From positions 14,913,001-14,977,000 of the forward strand of contig OY540813.1 in NCBI GenBank assembly GCA_961205875.1: DNA of 64,000 nucleotides, written 5' to 3'. Every line of letters starts with the position of its first letter. The stretch's first letter is position 1. Made by a program: the position numbers and the translations under genes. Positions 45,790-58,350 of this stretch are shown here, piece by piece. This DNA is from Sialis fuliginosa (taxonomy: Eukaryota; Arthropoda; Insecta; Megaloptera; Sialidae). The notes under the pieces are model-generated. The model was not told where the DNA came from. It saw nothing but the letters and a program-made list of their open reading frames with translations, and did not search any database.

Positions 45790-46930
45790 AGTACATGTAA
45801 ATTTTCTTTTATTGACTTATTTAATGTTTCCTTGTAAGTAACACTGAATAAATAAAATTATTATTAATACTTCAAGTAAAATAAATATTATACATGAAAA
45901 AGAACTTAAAGTACTTTAATTCAAGTACAATGAAATGCAGAAGTGGTCGTCCAGTTTTCATTTAAATTCGCTTCACAAACTTAGTAAGCTCCTCCCATTT
46001 GATTATTATAATAATTAAATCATTTATCCATGTAGCAAACAAAGACAGATATTTTCAAACATATTTGCTAGATAAAAAAGTACTCGTTTATAGTAAGATA
46101 CTCATATATACCTACATATATGTGCGATTAAATTATTATGTAATCTATTGATAATTGTATAGGTAAATTTTGTGGTAATAAATATTTGATATTCCGAATT
46201 TTAGTATTTAAATATATTAAACTTATAAATATATAAAATTAATTAATGAAATAGACGTATATTTGTGTCTTTATTTAAAATGACGTAATTATATAACCTT
46301 AGCTCAAGAAAAAGATAACCGATGATATTTGTCTTAATATTTTCGAATCTGTTGTAAGCGATTCTGATCTTTACAGTGGTAGATGACTTTTGAAGCTCAT
46401 AGTATAATACATAGATATTTAACAATACTTTATGTTAACTTTTACTTTCACTGATAATATGAGTACTTGTTACAGCTCTGATGATGGCAACAATTCATAT
46501 TACCCCTTATTAGCATCCTTTTTGTATAATACATACATAGGGTTTTATATACGAGACTGACCCCAAAACTGTATTTAGTGTTTGCATAACGAGATTTTTT
46601 TTGAGGTGGTACTTATATGAAATAGCAGCTTAATTTAATTTTTTATACAGGACGAGAAGATATTTACAAATACAGACCACCAACAGTCTCGTCTCGAATC
46701 AATTTTAATTGCTCCAGGCTTATATTTGAAAAACAAAACAAGATAGAGAAAAATGTTTCATACAAAATTTAGATATGAGGGCCAAATTTTTAATATCCCA
46801 AACATTAAATATAATTATTGAAGTTAATATTTAAGTATGTGAATAGGTATAAAGCGTTGTTTATACATACATTCTTGTACAGTTTAAAGTAAGAATATCA
46901 ATCCTTATTTTATTATCAAATAAAACCGAA
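45790..46930. other. Gene-free AT-rich stretch
   Basis: No exon or element ends are recognised. The 60-codon minus-strand frame at 46243-46425 has no domain. Confidence 0.5.
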
Positions 46931-46939
46931 CACTGAAAA

Positions 46940-47160
46940 CTGGCACAGCAATGACGTCATTGCGTTCTTTCTCTGCTGTTTCCCTTCTCGAAGTGGGGGA
47001 ACATATTGGTAGTGGGGTAATTCCCCTACTGTGGCTCGACTCGTAACGTGTGCCCTACATTTAATGGTTGCTAAAAATAGCGAGTCCGTGTGCTATTTAT
47101 AGAACGAAGGGGATAAATTCTATACTGGTGGGGGTAGTGGGGCAATAAACCTGCTTATTT
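46940..47160. promoter_or_regulatory. GC-richer island with CRE palindrome
   Basis: TGACGTCA at 46952-46959 sits in ATGACGTCATTGC, the same context as at 27229. It is followed by a C/T-rich stretch and repeated gtagtgggg(ta)a motifs (about 47011 and 47130). No protein frame or element ends are seen. Confidence 0.4.
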
Positions 47161-48810
47161 TGCACATAGGTACCGTCATTTGTATTTGTTTGAGTACGAA
47201 CTTATAATGTTTTTAAATTCCCACGTGTTTTATTTATTGGAGAATTAATGTATGTACTCTTATTTATCAAATTTTGACAGATTATTATTATTGCCCAAAT
47301 AATAACTTATGTATTAAAAAATAAAATGTATATAAGTTGGCTTTATATTACACCCTTCTCTTAATAAAACTAAGCAAAACCTGAAATATATAATTATGTA
47401 TTTAGTACCTATACATTTTAACAATAAAATGTATACTAAACAAAACATTATTTTTGGACAGAGATTCAATGCTAACGATATGTAGACACAATCTTAAATT
47501 ATCCAAGAAGAGTGGAGAATGACAATATTACTAATACTAGAAAGCATTGTATTTATCTTACGGGTAAAATTACCAAACGGCTATCTTAAAATATCCTTCA
47601 CTTTTCTAATAAATTATCAAATGAACTTGATACTTTTGAATTGATATATGTAGAGAAAAGTATAGGAAGTGGGATTAAAATAACAGTTGGTATTCGGCAG
47701 GTGTATATACATATGTATGTAAAAGCTCGGAATGGCAAATATTCGATCGTACATAATAAATGTACCTATATTTATTGTGCAAATAATTATTTTGTATGTG
47801 TACATTACATATATGTATAAATAGCTGTATATTTTACTGTTAATTATGTATTAGATTTACATAGGTGGATGTATAATTAAATTTTTTGTGGGATAATTGA
47901 TCAACAATTTTATCTGTACAGTGACTATCTATTATCTATAATTATGAATGTGTAATGTTCGTTAATTAAAAAATGGTTTTAGAACAAAACTTAATCAAAC
48001 GCTTTGAATTTGGTTTGTATTTAAGGGCAGTAGTAATAAAATAATACTGTGAAGCTAGGGTGTATACTACTCATAATTGCTTTTAGATCGCTGCATAGGG
48101 GGACAGAAATTTTGGTTATTTTCTAAAAATAAATTAAAATGTTTACTAGTTGTATTTTATGTTTATAACTTAAACAAACTTTTAATAATAATTACAATTT
48201 TTCACATTTTTCGCAAGTACGTATGCAAGTTCTTCTCGACGAGATATTGATCTAAAATTTGGTGTATTTATAGATCTTATTCTAGATCTATATAAGTTCA
48301 AGGTGGCGGACGAATTTTTCCATTTATATGTATAAAAAAAACGCAGTTTGGCGTAGCTGCATGAAAAAATATTAAATGATATTGTAATATATATTTTCCA
48401 ATAAGTAACATAATGGGGAAAACTTATGATTTTTCTTCTCGAAAAAAAAAGTGGTAAAAGATTATTTTTGTGACCGATTCTGCGCTGATCTTTTTTAAAT
48501 CATTAATAAATATAACACAACTGTCATTTAAATTTGATAACCTACAGAAACCGGTTGTTTAGGTTTTGGACTAGACCAAATTATTAAGGGTAAGTTAATA
48601 TTCAGTATAGACAAAATAACAATGAAGGATATTTAATACGGTGCTTTAATTAAACAGTTTTGATTTCAAATAACTAGTGCCTTACATATAGATCAATAAA
48701 ATATACATATTTTTACAAGATAATTATAACTAAATGAAAGATAAAGTGAAAACAACGCTATACATCCGAGGTTCGATTATTTCATTAAATATATCATACT
48801 TTTCTGAATG
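47161..48810. other. Gene-free AT-rich stretch
   Basis: AT-rich sequence with short tatgtatgta-type tracts is seen. No exon, RNA gene or element end is recognised. Confidence 0.5.
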
Positions 48811-48814
48811 ACCC

Positions 48815-49005
48815 ATTCATAGATGCAGCAACATTGCACCATGGTAACACAAGAGCCGCTGCTCCAGGCTCAGCGCCTCCCCCTCTATCTCTGTCTACAC
48901 GCAAGGACGCAGACTTCTCCGTTGTTGACCTACATATCCCTACTTTATGTGTGTCACTTCCCCTCACTGACCCCCACTACGCGGGTTATGAGTGAACGTG
49001 TATAG
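48815..49005. promoter_or_regulatory. GC-richer island without CRE
   Basis: About 190 bp of C-rich sequence (ctcagcgcctccccctc, cttcccctcactgaccccc) stands out from the AT-rich surroundings. The 60-codon frame through it begins at an ATG but shows no domain. It may be another distal promoter or non-coding exon; evidence is composition only. Confidence 0.3.
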
Positions 49006-49582
49006 AATGGTTAGGATGTGTTTGTATCGAAATTGGCCTTGTGATTCTACTTCTTTCAAGGATTTATATATATGTACATATGTATGTATGTTTTTGAACA
49101 AAGGAAGAACGGATAAAAAAGTATTTATAAAAATAATGTTAAATATTTGTTTGTAAATTTGTTATCTATATCCAGTTATTTGATATTACTTTTTTACTGT
49201 ATGCAGGCCCCTACTATAAGAGAGCCTCCACCAAATTGCCAATAAAATATTTTTTGTAAAAATAAAAAAATCATCAAAGAAAAACAATTTAAAAATAAAT
49301 TTTAATAGTTCATGACACTTTCAAAAACAAGTCTTTATTTTCAAATCCATTGATCACATTAGCAATAAAAATAATGAAATTTAGCAAAAAATATAATAAT
49401 AGTTAAATGAATCATACAGAAACTAAAAACTTTAAAAAACAAAATCAAGAAAATCGACCCTAACTTTGTGATTTTTAAATTACAGATACAAAAGATCAGC
49501 TATTTTATTAACAGAAATTAAATACATATATTAATTTATGAGCAAGTATTTTTTTTATAAATCTTGACGCTTTCGCGGTGAT

Positions 49583-49726
49583 GTTATCGGTCAACGTTTC
49601 GTCATACATTGCAGTGGACATCTTCAGAGGGCTCTTCTTAAAGTGCAGTAATGTTAATTACACTACACTTTTAGAAAAGCCCTGCAGATATCCAGTGTAA
49701 TGTTTGACGAAACGTTGGCCGATAAC
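49583..49726. repeat. Foldback element, 144 bp
   Basis: GTTATCGG(T)CAACGTTTCGTC on the left is mirrored by GACGAAACGTTGGCCGATAAC on the right. The inner mirror tacattgcagtgga / tccagtgtaatgt and agagggct / agccct continues to a centre near 49654. The whole segment forms an imperfect hairpin with arms of about 65-70 bp. Confidence 0.85.
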
Positions 49727-49769
49727 ACGACCAAATCGACGCGGCTTACACCCAGAAGCAAGATCCAAG

Positions 49770-50330
49770 TATTTTTTTGTTTTCTACAACATCAATCAAG
49801 TATATTGATTTAAAAAAATTAAAATCGAATAGCAGTGGTTTTTAATTGGGGTTCCCCGAAATTATAAAAACAGGAAAAAAAACAATTGTCCGTATTTATA
49901 TTATATTTAAGTAATATAATATAATTTTATTATTTTGCCAAATTTTCGAAGAATTTTTAAATTATTTTAATACGACATATTAAATCGAAAATAATCCGTA
50001 TTTGAATCAGTACTGGTTAGTATTATTATTGTCTTTATAAATATAATGTTTTTCCGGTTTTTTTGTTTTGTAATGTTTTAAAAAAATACATAAAAAATAA
50101 TAGATAAAAATGACCGTTATTTTTAAATTCTATTTATGTTATTGAGTTTGATGTTCCACGGTTTAGACATATGTGTATATGTAATTAAAAAACCCAGACA
50201 AAGAATATATAAAATCTATTAAAACTCTAAATATATATATGTAATATGTCAGGTAAATTTTGGTTCGTTACTTATATGCGAGAGTAAATATGACACAGTT
50301 ATTCGGAATGTAAACAAAACAATACATTCA
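49770..50330. other. Gene-free AT-rich stretch
   Basis: No exon or element end is recognised. Confidence 0.5.
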
Positions 50331-50334
50331 ATGT

Positions 50335-50560
50335 ATGTTTTGCGCATGCTCCGTGTATGCTGACGTCATGGATGTTTCTGCCAGGAGGGGAGAGTGAATG
50401 CTCTGACGTCACGACCTGCGACGCAGCAGTAATGGTGGTGGAGGCGGCGGCGTAAAGTTCCAGCGACCTGAATGCCTCGATAGAACTGTAACTTGCTGCG
50501 CTTTTGTTCTCGTTTGTTGTGGCTGATGTTGCTAATTTCAGATAAGTAGTAATTAATATT
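50335..50560 (+). promoter_or_regulatory. GC-rich island with two CRE palindromes
   Basis: TGACGTCA occurs at 50361-50368 and 50404-50411, 43 bp apart, with an Sp-type or purine-rich gccaggaggggagag between. A GC-rich run gtggtggaggcggcggcg and then a less biased tail follow. The arrangement resembles a CREB/ATF-controlled promoter followed by a 5' UTR. No protein frame is seen. Confidence 0.45.
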
Positions 50561-53500
50561 TAATAACTTTGTTTTATTATGGTGACAGACTGTTGTTAAA
50601 TATTCTATGTTTTAATTGATTTTATGTACTTAATGATGTTATATTGAAAATTCTCTAAATCAACCGAAATATTACGTACCTTATTAAATACTACGTGTAT
50701 AAAAACAAATGGGAATAGTTTAAAAAAATGAATGTCTTATAATTACTTATATTTTCTAAAAAAAATCATTAAAATATTCTTTTTTCCTCTAAATTTTTCA
50801 ATTTTTAATACAATTTTTTATTAATAATCCACGAAAAATTTTACTGTGTTGATTCAATGTATATTTTTCATTTTTGTGTCCATTTTCTTCCTAAGCCAAT
50901 TTTTACCAATAATGCACTAATTTTTTAAAATTGAATCTTTTTATAGTATTTTTGGCCTGACATCATTGTTAATGACTTTTTATAACTTTTTTATTTATAG
51001 TTATTTTTTGTCTTTTCTGCATTTGGTGCTTTTAAAGATCTGAACAATAATAAATTGAAAATGTTTGAAATTATTTACTTAAGATATTAGCTATTATGTT
51101 TGTTTTTTAAGTCACCCTATTTGTAAGGATGGGACATTTTGTTTAGGTATTTCTAGGATAATAAAATATTCTAAAAGTTGTGGTAGGAATATTTATTAGT
51201 AATAAATTTTGAGTTTTCTAAAGATTTTTTTAAAGGAGACATAATAATAATACTTTTATATACCTACATATAATATAAAAAATAAGGAATGTTGTGGGTA
51301 ATTGTACACCTTAATTTGTTTTCACAATATGACAAAGTATTATCAAAATATAGATATGTTTAATTTTAGAGAAAATTAAAAATAAAATATAAAGATTATT
51401 ATTATAGTAACTTAAAACACTTACCAATTTATTTTGTCAAATAAATTGTTGATGTTTCTTAAATTCCATACAGAAAAAATTCAATACATTAAGCATTCTT
51501 AAGTATAATTACCGCAACAATCAACATTGAATGATTATAATATATATAAAATTATGTATGAAAAGTACGAAAGAAATTATCAAATAATTCCTTGAAATTA
51601 TACATTAAAATAATATTTTCCACGATATTAACGTCAAAATATTTAGTTATTATGAACTCCTATATTTTGAAATATATTTTCGAGGTATACGTGTATTAAA
51701 ATTACCTTTTAAAACTGTTTGTAATTATTTGTCAGCTTTTAGATCCTCTTAATTTCGATTTGTCTGATTTTTTGCACAGAATACTTCGAACATTTAAATT
51801 TTTGAGTAATTTCGATCTGGCTACAATATTGTTCTTGTAATGTTTGTAATCAATATGTTTTTAATGATTTAAAAACTGTTTTTTACTCAAAACTGAAAAT
51901 ATTTGTTTGGAAACGGTATACGGTGTAAATTATTCTAAATAATTATATTGAAATACAAAAGCTAATTTTTTTTGGTAATAGTTTTATTTATTTTTAGTTA
52001 AACTATATTATTCATATACCTACAAATACGTTAAGTGTTATATATCTGATACCTACAATACAAATATCCTTTTTCTTTGAAAGAATAATAAAACTGTTTT
52101 GTAATAATAGAGGGGATGAATAATGTATAGAAATAATATATCTATCAAACAAAGAGAAATAATACTGCATTTAAGAAAAATACATATTTCTCAAACATTT
52201 AATAGGCACCTCTTTTTGCAGAGTATGTACTGTAATTTGAGCATGATGTTTATTCTCTTACTCTATATGTGAAGATAACTATAAGTTTGTATAGTATTAA
52301 ATAAATGACGGCAATTAATTGAAAGTACATATATATAAATATTAAAAAATATATATTATATAATATATATTATACATATATACATACATATGTATTATGT
52401 ATATAAGCGTGTTTAATTATATTATCAACTATTATTGATTTTATGGAAGCCTAGACATTGCATTGGTTTCTCTGTTATACGATATTTATAAAATACTGTA
52501 TGTATGTATATTATGAACGTACAACATATTCTATTCTTATTAGAAATGTAAAAAATTCCAATTTGTAACTATGCAGTTAAATGTTTTCTTTATACTTATG
52601 TATATGTTCTAAATATGAAAATGTATAATATTATTTCACATAAAAGCAGTCTTACTGGTATTACTAAAGTTAAATATAATACACTTTTTTTTTAAATTTT
52701 GTTACTGGTATAAAAGTTAATTAGTATTTTGTAATAAGGTGTGTTTTAAATATACCTACAAATGCTTCATAAATTGATATTTTTAATAAACAAATAAATA
52801 GACATATCTATGCTCAATTTTGTCAAATTAAAATAAAAATAGCTGAATCTCTATAAGTATATACAAATTAATGTTCAATAATTTACGGTTTCAGTATTTC
52901 ATTAATTAATTTAGGTCACTATGATCACGTCCCTTTCAAATATTTTATCGAAGAAATAGATGATTTTTGACACATGCTTACAATTAAATATTTTGAAATA
53001 TGTTGATTGAAAATTCAAATGTAAAGAAACATTTCACTTCCAAGAAAGATAAAATATCGAAATTAATTATTATGATTGTTGCTAACCTATTTATTTATTG
53101 ATTTTCAAACTTTTAAGACAAAATCTAATGTTTCCTGGGAGTTTAAGAATATAATTTTACATGATTTTCTCAAGAACTATTGCACGAACTTTTTTCCGGT
53201 CTAGGTATAGGTAAAGTTTAGGTGTATAACTTTTGTAGGTATATTTTGTGTAAATTTCATGAAATCGAAAAAAAAGTAATTCGCGGTCAATCGTGTGTTG
53301 TGAGCATGTTGGATGGACATGTTGGTGGGTATATTGGGTGGGCATGTCGGGTGGACATGATTACTTTATATTTAATTGAATTAATATCCCCGGGTAACAT
53401 CGGGTCCAATGCGATAGTAACTTATATATGATAAAGAAATTAAAATTAAGACATATTATAATTAAATTAGTTGCTTTTTAAAATTTGTTTTATGTATATG

Positions 53501-53820
53501 AATATAATTAATTAGTGTACCAAATATTGTATTTAACATATGTTTTTATATGAAGACGACTCCTCATGATTTTAAGCTTCAATGTGGTAACTGGTATAAC
53601 GTATTGGTTTGATTTATATTATTTAGGTATATTACATTATACGCTACAACTAATTTTACCGATTAAAACCATACTGGATTGCTGATCAAATATTAATATT
53701 GCTAATCAAGTCATTGTTATCGCTGATCATTTTCGGTTTACAAATATACTATATATGTATATATGTTTACATAGACGTTATTATATACACAAATTCAATA
53801 ACTATTTAACTACTTTTCAG
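50561..53820. other. Gene-free AT-rich stretch
   Basis: Over 3 kb of AT-rich sequence with small (TA)n and tatgtatgta tracts. At 53280-53355 a ggtgggtatattgggtggg run gives two overlapping opposite-strand frames without domains. No exon is recognised. Confidence 0.5.
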
Positions 53821-53835
53821 TATTGTTTAACGGTA

Positions 53836-54020
53836 GACCGGAAGAAGTGGGTAGCGGGTGTCAGTGCCGTCGTACGGCTTCTGTAATCCAGTAAGGACGG
53901 CCATCGCCGGGGTCACCCCCGCTCCTGTCACCTGTCCACCTCAGACACACATGTGTGGCCTCTCTTTGCACACGCATACGCACGGATACGCACCGCGCTA
54001 CCATCCCTTCTTCCGGTTAC
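53836..54020. other. GC-rich island bounded by inverted ETS-like sequences
   Basis: ACCGGAAGAAGtgggtagcg at the left is mirrored by the reverse complement of the right edge, ACCGGAAGAAGggatggtag. Each arm contains the ETS core CCGGAAG. Between them lies GC-rich sequence with a 68-codon frame lacking domains. A consensus donor GTAAGTA starts at 54036. It could be a promoter/first exon or a small foldback element. Confidence 0.4.
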
Positions 54021-54244
54021 GTCGTATCGCATCATGTAAGTACAGAGTTTATTCTGGTTGCTGATACTTCCTTGATTTCACGGCTAGTTTTATTAGTAAA
54101 TTAAATATATTTTTTAGTAAGTTAACATATTTTTCACACACACGTATGATGGAGGGGTGGGGGGGGGGCATTTTTAAAAGTATTGCTTGCGATTATACCG
54201 TGACTATGATTATTTTAAAATAAATATACATATAATAAGGTGAA

Positions 54245-54665
54245 GGCACCAGTTATGGCCGCTATAAGAGCAAGTTTTCGTGTTTTTGAATTAATGGGCT
54301 TGTTTTTTGTAATTCTCGTGAACTCATATTACTAAATAATAAAACAAGCAACTTTATTTAATCAATTTAATTTTCAAAGTCATCAAATATTGTCTGTTTT
54401 TTAAATTATAGCCTTTCATTTTGTTAAACTTTTTTCTCCAATAATGGCAAAGGTAAAACCAGTAATGAGCACACAGTGATGGACACTTGCTAATGATTAC
54501 AAAATGATAAGTACTACGACACAAAATATATAAAAAAAGAATCGTTAAATAAATAATTAATAAATAAATTATACTAATAATTAGTTTAAATGTCCACCAT
54601 TTTGACACCTATTGAGCGATTGTCATCAAATCACGATGTAAGATAGTTAAATGTATATAGATTAA
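54245..54665 (+). mobile_element. GGCACCAGT-family element, copy C (truncated)
   Basis: It starts GGCACCAGTTATGGCCGC and carries the taaaacaag, ggacacttgctaatgatta, gtccaccattttgacacc and gtcatcaaatcacgatgtaag blocks. It reaches aaatgtatatagattaat and then loses similarity before the expected right end. Confidence 0.8.
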
Positions 54666-54669
54666 TATC

Positions 54670-55440
54670 TTTATTCGAAAATTTTAAGGATAATACGAAA
54701 TATGTTAGAAATTTCCTTACGCTCGCAAAACGGAGAGAAATGTTGTTTGGCCCGGGCCTCATGGAAGCTTTCTCAGGCCTGAGATGAGTTTTCGTTCATA
54801 TGAGCTATTCGCACAGGTTCTACTAGTTATAAACACATTATATTAAATATTAATTTATCTGATCAAATATGCAGGATGATTTAGCTGCAGTCAGAATGTA
54901 TAATATGATTAAATGATTGTTATTATTTCTTAGTAAACGTAAATATGATTAAAAAATAATTAGGTACTCGAAATACTTCAATTTTGTGATTTCTTCGTAA
55001 AACAATTTATTTGCGTAGGTATATCGAGATATGTAGGTATTATTCATAATCTATTATTACGTTTAAATAATATTTTTAGTATGTCTCATAATCGATTGTA
55101 ATAATGTCTAATATAATTTAATTTTCACCATTTAAAAGGTTGTATGATTATTGTGCTCCTATAGACAGTATTAATTATGTTAATTCTTATTTATTTCAAT
55201 AAGTATATAATATAAATATGTAGCATTCGGATTAAAAATAAAATTAATTAATTTTTAAATATTTTCGATTTATTAAAAAGGCGGATTCTTTATTAATTCG
55301 ATTAGTCTCTTGAGAATTGAAATAAATTATTATGTATGTTGGTATAATAATAAATAACTATGTATTATGGTCCGTACAGGTTACAAAGTACACCGGTAAT
55401 GACAGAATCTGTCGGTTCATAAATAAATATATATATGTAT
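54670..55440. other. Gene-free AT-rich stretch
   Basis: No exon or element end is recognised. Confidence 0.5.
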
Positions 55441-55680
55441 GTAATATACCCACGTATGCAAGGGACGGACTTCGTAGAGGATTTTACATCGTTTGTGCGG
55501 CTTCTAAAGTCGCTGGCTGTAACTCTAGACGTCGTACGAAGCGGCATCTGCCTTTCTGTGTGTGTATGTGTAAGTCTCCGTGTCCGAATAAATCCAATAT
55601 TTGTCCACATATGTCGATTAGAAATCACGCGAACTATGTTATTTAATATATGTAAGTATAACAATGGTATATAACGTGCT
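55440..55680. other. Mixed-composition island with overlapping frames
   Basis: Three frames of 79-104 codons overlap on both strands between 55332 and 55674, which is expected from the more balanced composition here. None shows a domain. A consensus donor GTAAGTAT lies near 55652. It resembles the other islands, but lacks a CRE. Confidence 0.3.
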
Positions 55681-56780
55681 CAGGCGTGTCAGGGCCGTGG
55701 CAGAAGGAACGCGATGGGGACATGTTTGTTAACACGAATGTTTATTTCAAAATAAAGAGTCGTATCTTAAGGTCATGTAAATTTAACTTTGGCTGACCTA
55801 GTATTTTGATATAAAATGATTTTAAGGAATAATTAAAAAATTTAAAGTAATACTTTCTATTCACTAGTTTGAATTTAATTTGAAAATTATTTATTATTTA
55901 TTTCAAAATGTTTGTATTTTTACCAATGTTGACTGGTTTTTTTTAAACAGAAAATGTACTAGACCATACACATCATGATTATCAAAGTTTTCAGAAGTTA
56001 GGTTGGATATCGAAACCAAAATAATTAAATAGATCTCAAAATACAGTATATTCACAATTCTAATGATATTCCATGGAATTTTTTCTTCAAAATTTTCCTC
56101 TATCCTGTTTTTAAGTAATTAATAATTAATGATGGATTCATTTTCAGAAGCTCTTATGACGATGTACAATGGACAACACTATTGTATTTAAAATTACATA
56201 GAGCAAAGCTTATCCGAAACAAATAGGGACTCTGGGGGTGTTCGAATAACTGATTTTTCGGATAAACGATACAGTGTCTAAATCCTTGTTTTCTGCCATT
56301 TTATTTGTTTTTTGTGCAAGCTTCCATCTTCACTTCCATGTTCTACTGTATTTAATAAAATAGTATGATTGTTTTAATAAAAATTGTATCTGTTCTGTTT
56401 CAAAAATATGAATTAAAAACTTTAGAAAATCAGTAGATTTAGATGTGTAAGCAAACAGAGGTTAAACAGTCTGGCAACGCCGCATCGTTTTGACACGTAA
56501 GATGTATGTATTTGTATGGCTTCTGAACTAAGTATTATTTATGATAGAAAAAAATAACCAAATTGAAAATAATATTTTTATACAAGTTTTAATCGGCTAA
56601 TACTATTTTTTTAATACAAAAATTATTTCTGAATAGTTGGTAATGATAACTGAATTGCATGCGATCTCTTCTCACTCCATGAAGACTGTAACCAACCATC
56701 TTACCAACTCAGTATTAATAACAACTAGATTGATATTATAAGTATGCTGTTCGGATGCTTAAATAAAATGACATTATTAT
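55681..56780. other. Gene-free AT-rich stretch
   Basis: Near 56210-56270 ttatccgaa and ttcggataa face each other, perhaps an eroded element. Otherwise nothing is recognised. Confidence 0.45.
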
Positions 56781-57068
56781 AACTGGGACTAGTTATGGCC
56801 GCTATAAGAGCAAGGTTTACTGTTTTTGTAATTGGCGGGTTTCTACGATAATATTATAATTAATAAATAAATTATACTAATAATTAGTTTAAATATCCAT
56901 CATTTTGACACCTATTGGCCGATTGTGATCAAATACCGCTGTAAGACAATTAAATGTATATAGATTAATATTCAGAAATGGTTGTAATCAAATATCAACA
57001 ATTATTTATAATTCGATACATTTAATTAAAGAATAGCCATTACTGGGGTCATATCCAAAACTGGTGCC
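56781..57068 (+). mobile_element. GGCACCAGT-family element, copy D (internally deleted)
   Basis: The left end is degenerate (ctgggactagttatggccgc) and runs through taagagcaaggtttactg. It then jumps to the tattataattaataaat and catcattttgacacctattg blocks and ends ccattactggggtcatatcc ... actggtgcc. The 288-bp length against 535 bp for copy B shows an internal deletion of about 250 bp. Confidence 0.82.
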
Positions 57069-58050
57069 TGTACAATATATGATCGATTTATACTCTAATT
57101 ATATATTTTCAGCATACATTTTTTTTTACCATTCAAAATGAAACAAACTACATGTATACGTATCATTATATAAAATATTCCCTATTACAGTCTACAACAG
57201 ATCACATGTACAGGTACAAATTAAATAATCCATAGAGAGGGTGGGGGTAACAGCAGGTTGACGAACATATAAAATGATGGGGCATCCACCCCTAAGACAG
57301 TACTACCCTGACAGGACAAGAATAAGCCCCAGTGCTTATTCAACTTTGTGTTGAGTTTTATTTCCATGAATGTTTAAATTTGGAATTCAAAGTGTATTTG
57401 AAAATGTAGATAAAATAAATTTTAATGTGCATATGAAGTGTTAAATATAAAAAATTTGTAATTAAAAATAACTGATATTAGATATGTAAATTTTAATTAA
57501 TTTAATTATTAAAAAACAAAATAATAATAAAATACTGTTGTGTAAGTTTATTTTATATATTTTATGAATTTTATTAATAAAAGTAAAAAAAACAATTTCA
57601 CAAAATCAACATTAGACTTTCCCTTTAAATTTAAACAGTGCGAGTTATTCCCGTGCTTATTAAAAATTAACGATACCAATTTTCTATCAGTACTATAATT
57701 ATCTACTACATTTATGTTGAAACTCTTATTTCTGCGGTGAAAAGTTAGATACAATTATTCGAAGAGTAAATGCTTTTATATCATGCAACATTTCTTCTTT
57801 ATACATTTACAAAGTAGACAATGATACCTTTGGGCGCTACCATATTACTATGAAATATTAAAAGAACATCTGTTGATTTTCACTCTTACAAACGTTTAAC
57901 GTGCAATTACTTATCGTTTTTTTTTATTTTTGTACTTTTTGTTTTAACGGCACCGATAATCTTATTTAATTAATAATACATTTTTATTGTACTACGGAGA
58001 ACTGGATCGTTGTTAGTTTAGTTTGTGCGTGGGCAGTGAAATATATGTAT
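57069..58050. other. Gene-free AT-rich stretch
   Basis: No exon or element end is recognised. A short ggtgggggtaacagc spot near 57240 is not part of any visible feature. Confidence 0.5.
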
Positions 58051-58054
58051 ATAT

Positions 58055-58350
58055 TTTTGTAGTTTTTTTGGTATTGATTGTGTTATGAACTTTTAATTGA
58101 AAAATATATTGTTTTTCAAAAATAGTAAAAAATTGTTAAATTTTTAACATTATTTGTGTGTAGTCAAAGTTGTTGTATTTAACAAAAGTAATTTTCTTTA
58201 TTTTGTAGTTTTTTGGTATTGATTGTGTTATGAACTTTTAATTAAAAAATATATTATTATAAGAAATATTGTTTTTCAAAAATAGTAAAAAAATGTTAAA
58301 TTTTTAACATTATTTGTGTGTAGTCAAAGTCAGTTGTTGTATTTAATTTA
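58055..58350 (+). repeat. Tandem duplication, unit about 146 bp
   Basis: Two copies start at about 58055 and 58201. Shared blocks are ttttgtagttttttggtatt, gattgtgttatgaactttta, attgtttttcaaaaatagta, ttaaatttttaacattattt and gtgtgtagtcaaagt. Copy 2 has a small insertion (attataagaaatatt). Differences are few, so the duplication is recent. Confidence 0.9.

Noticed and set aside
55332-55674. Three overlapping frames of 79-104 codons on both strands
   Set aside because: Mutual overlap on opposite strands and lack of domains indicate open frames due to composition.
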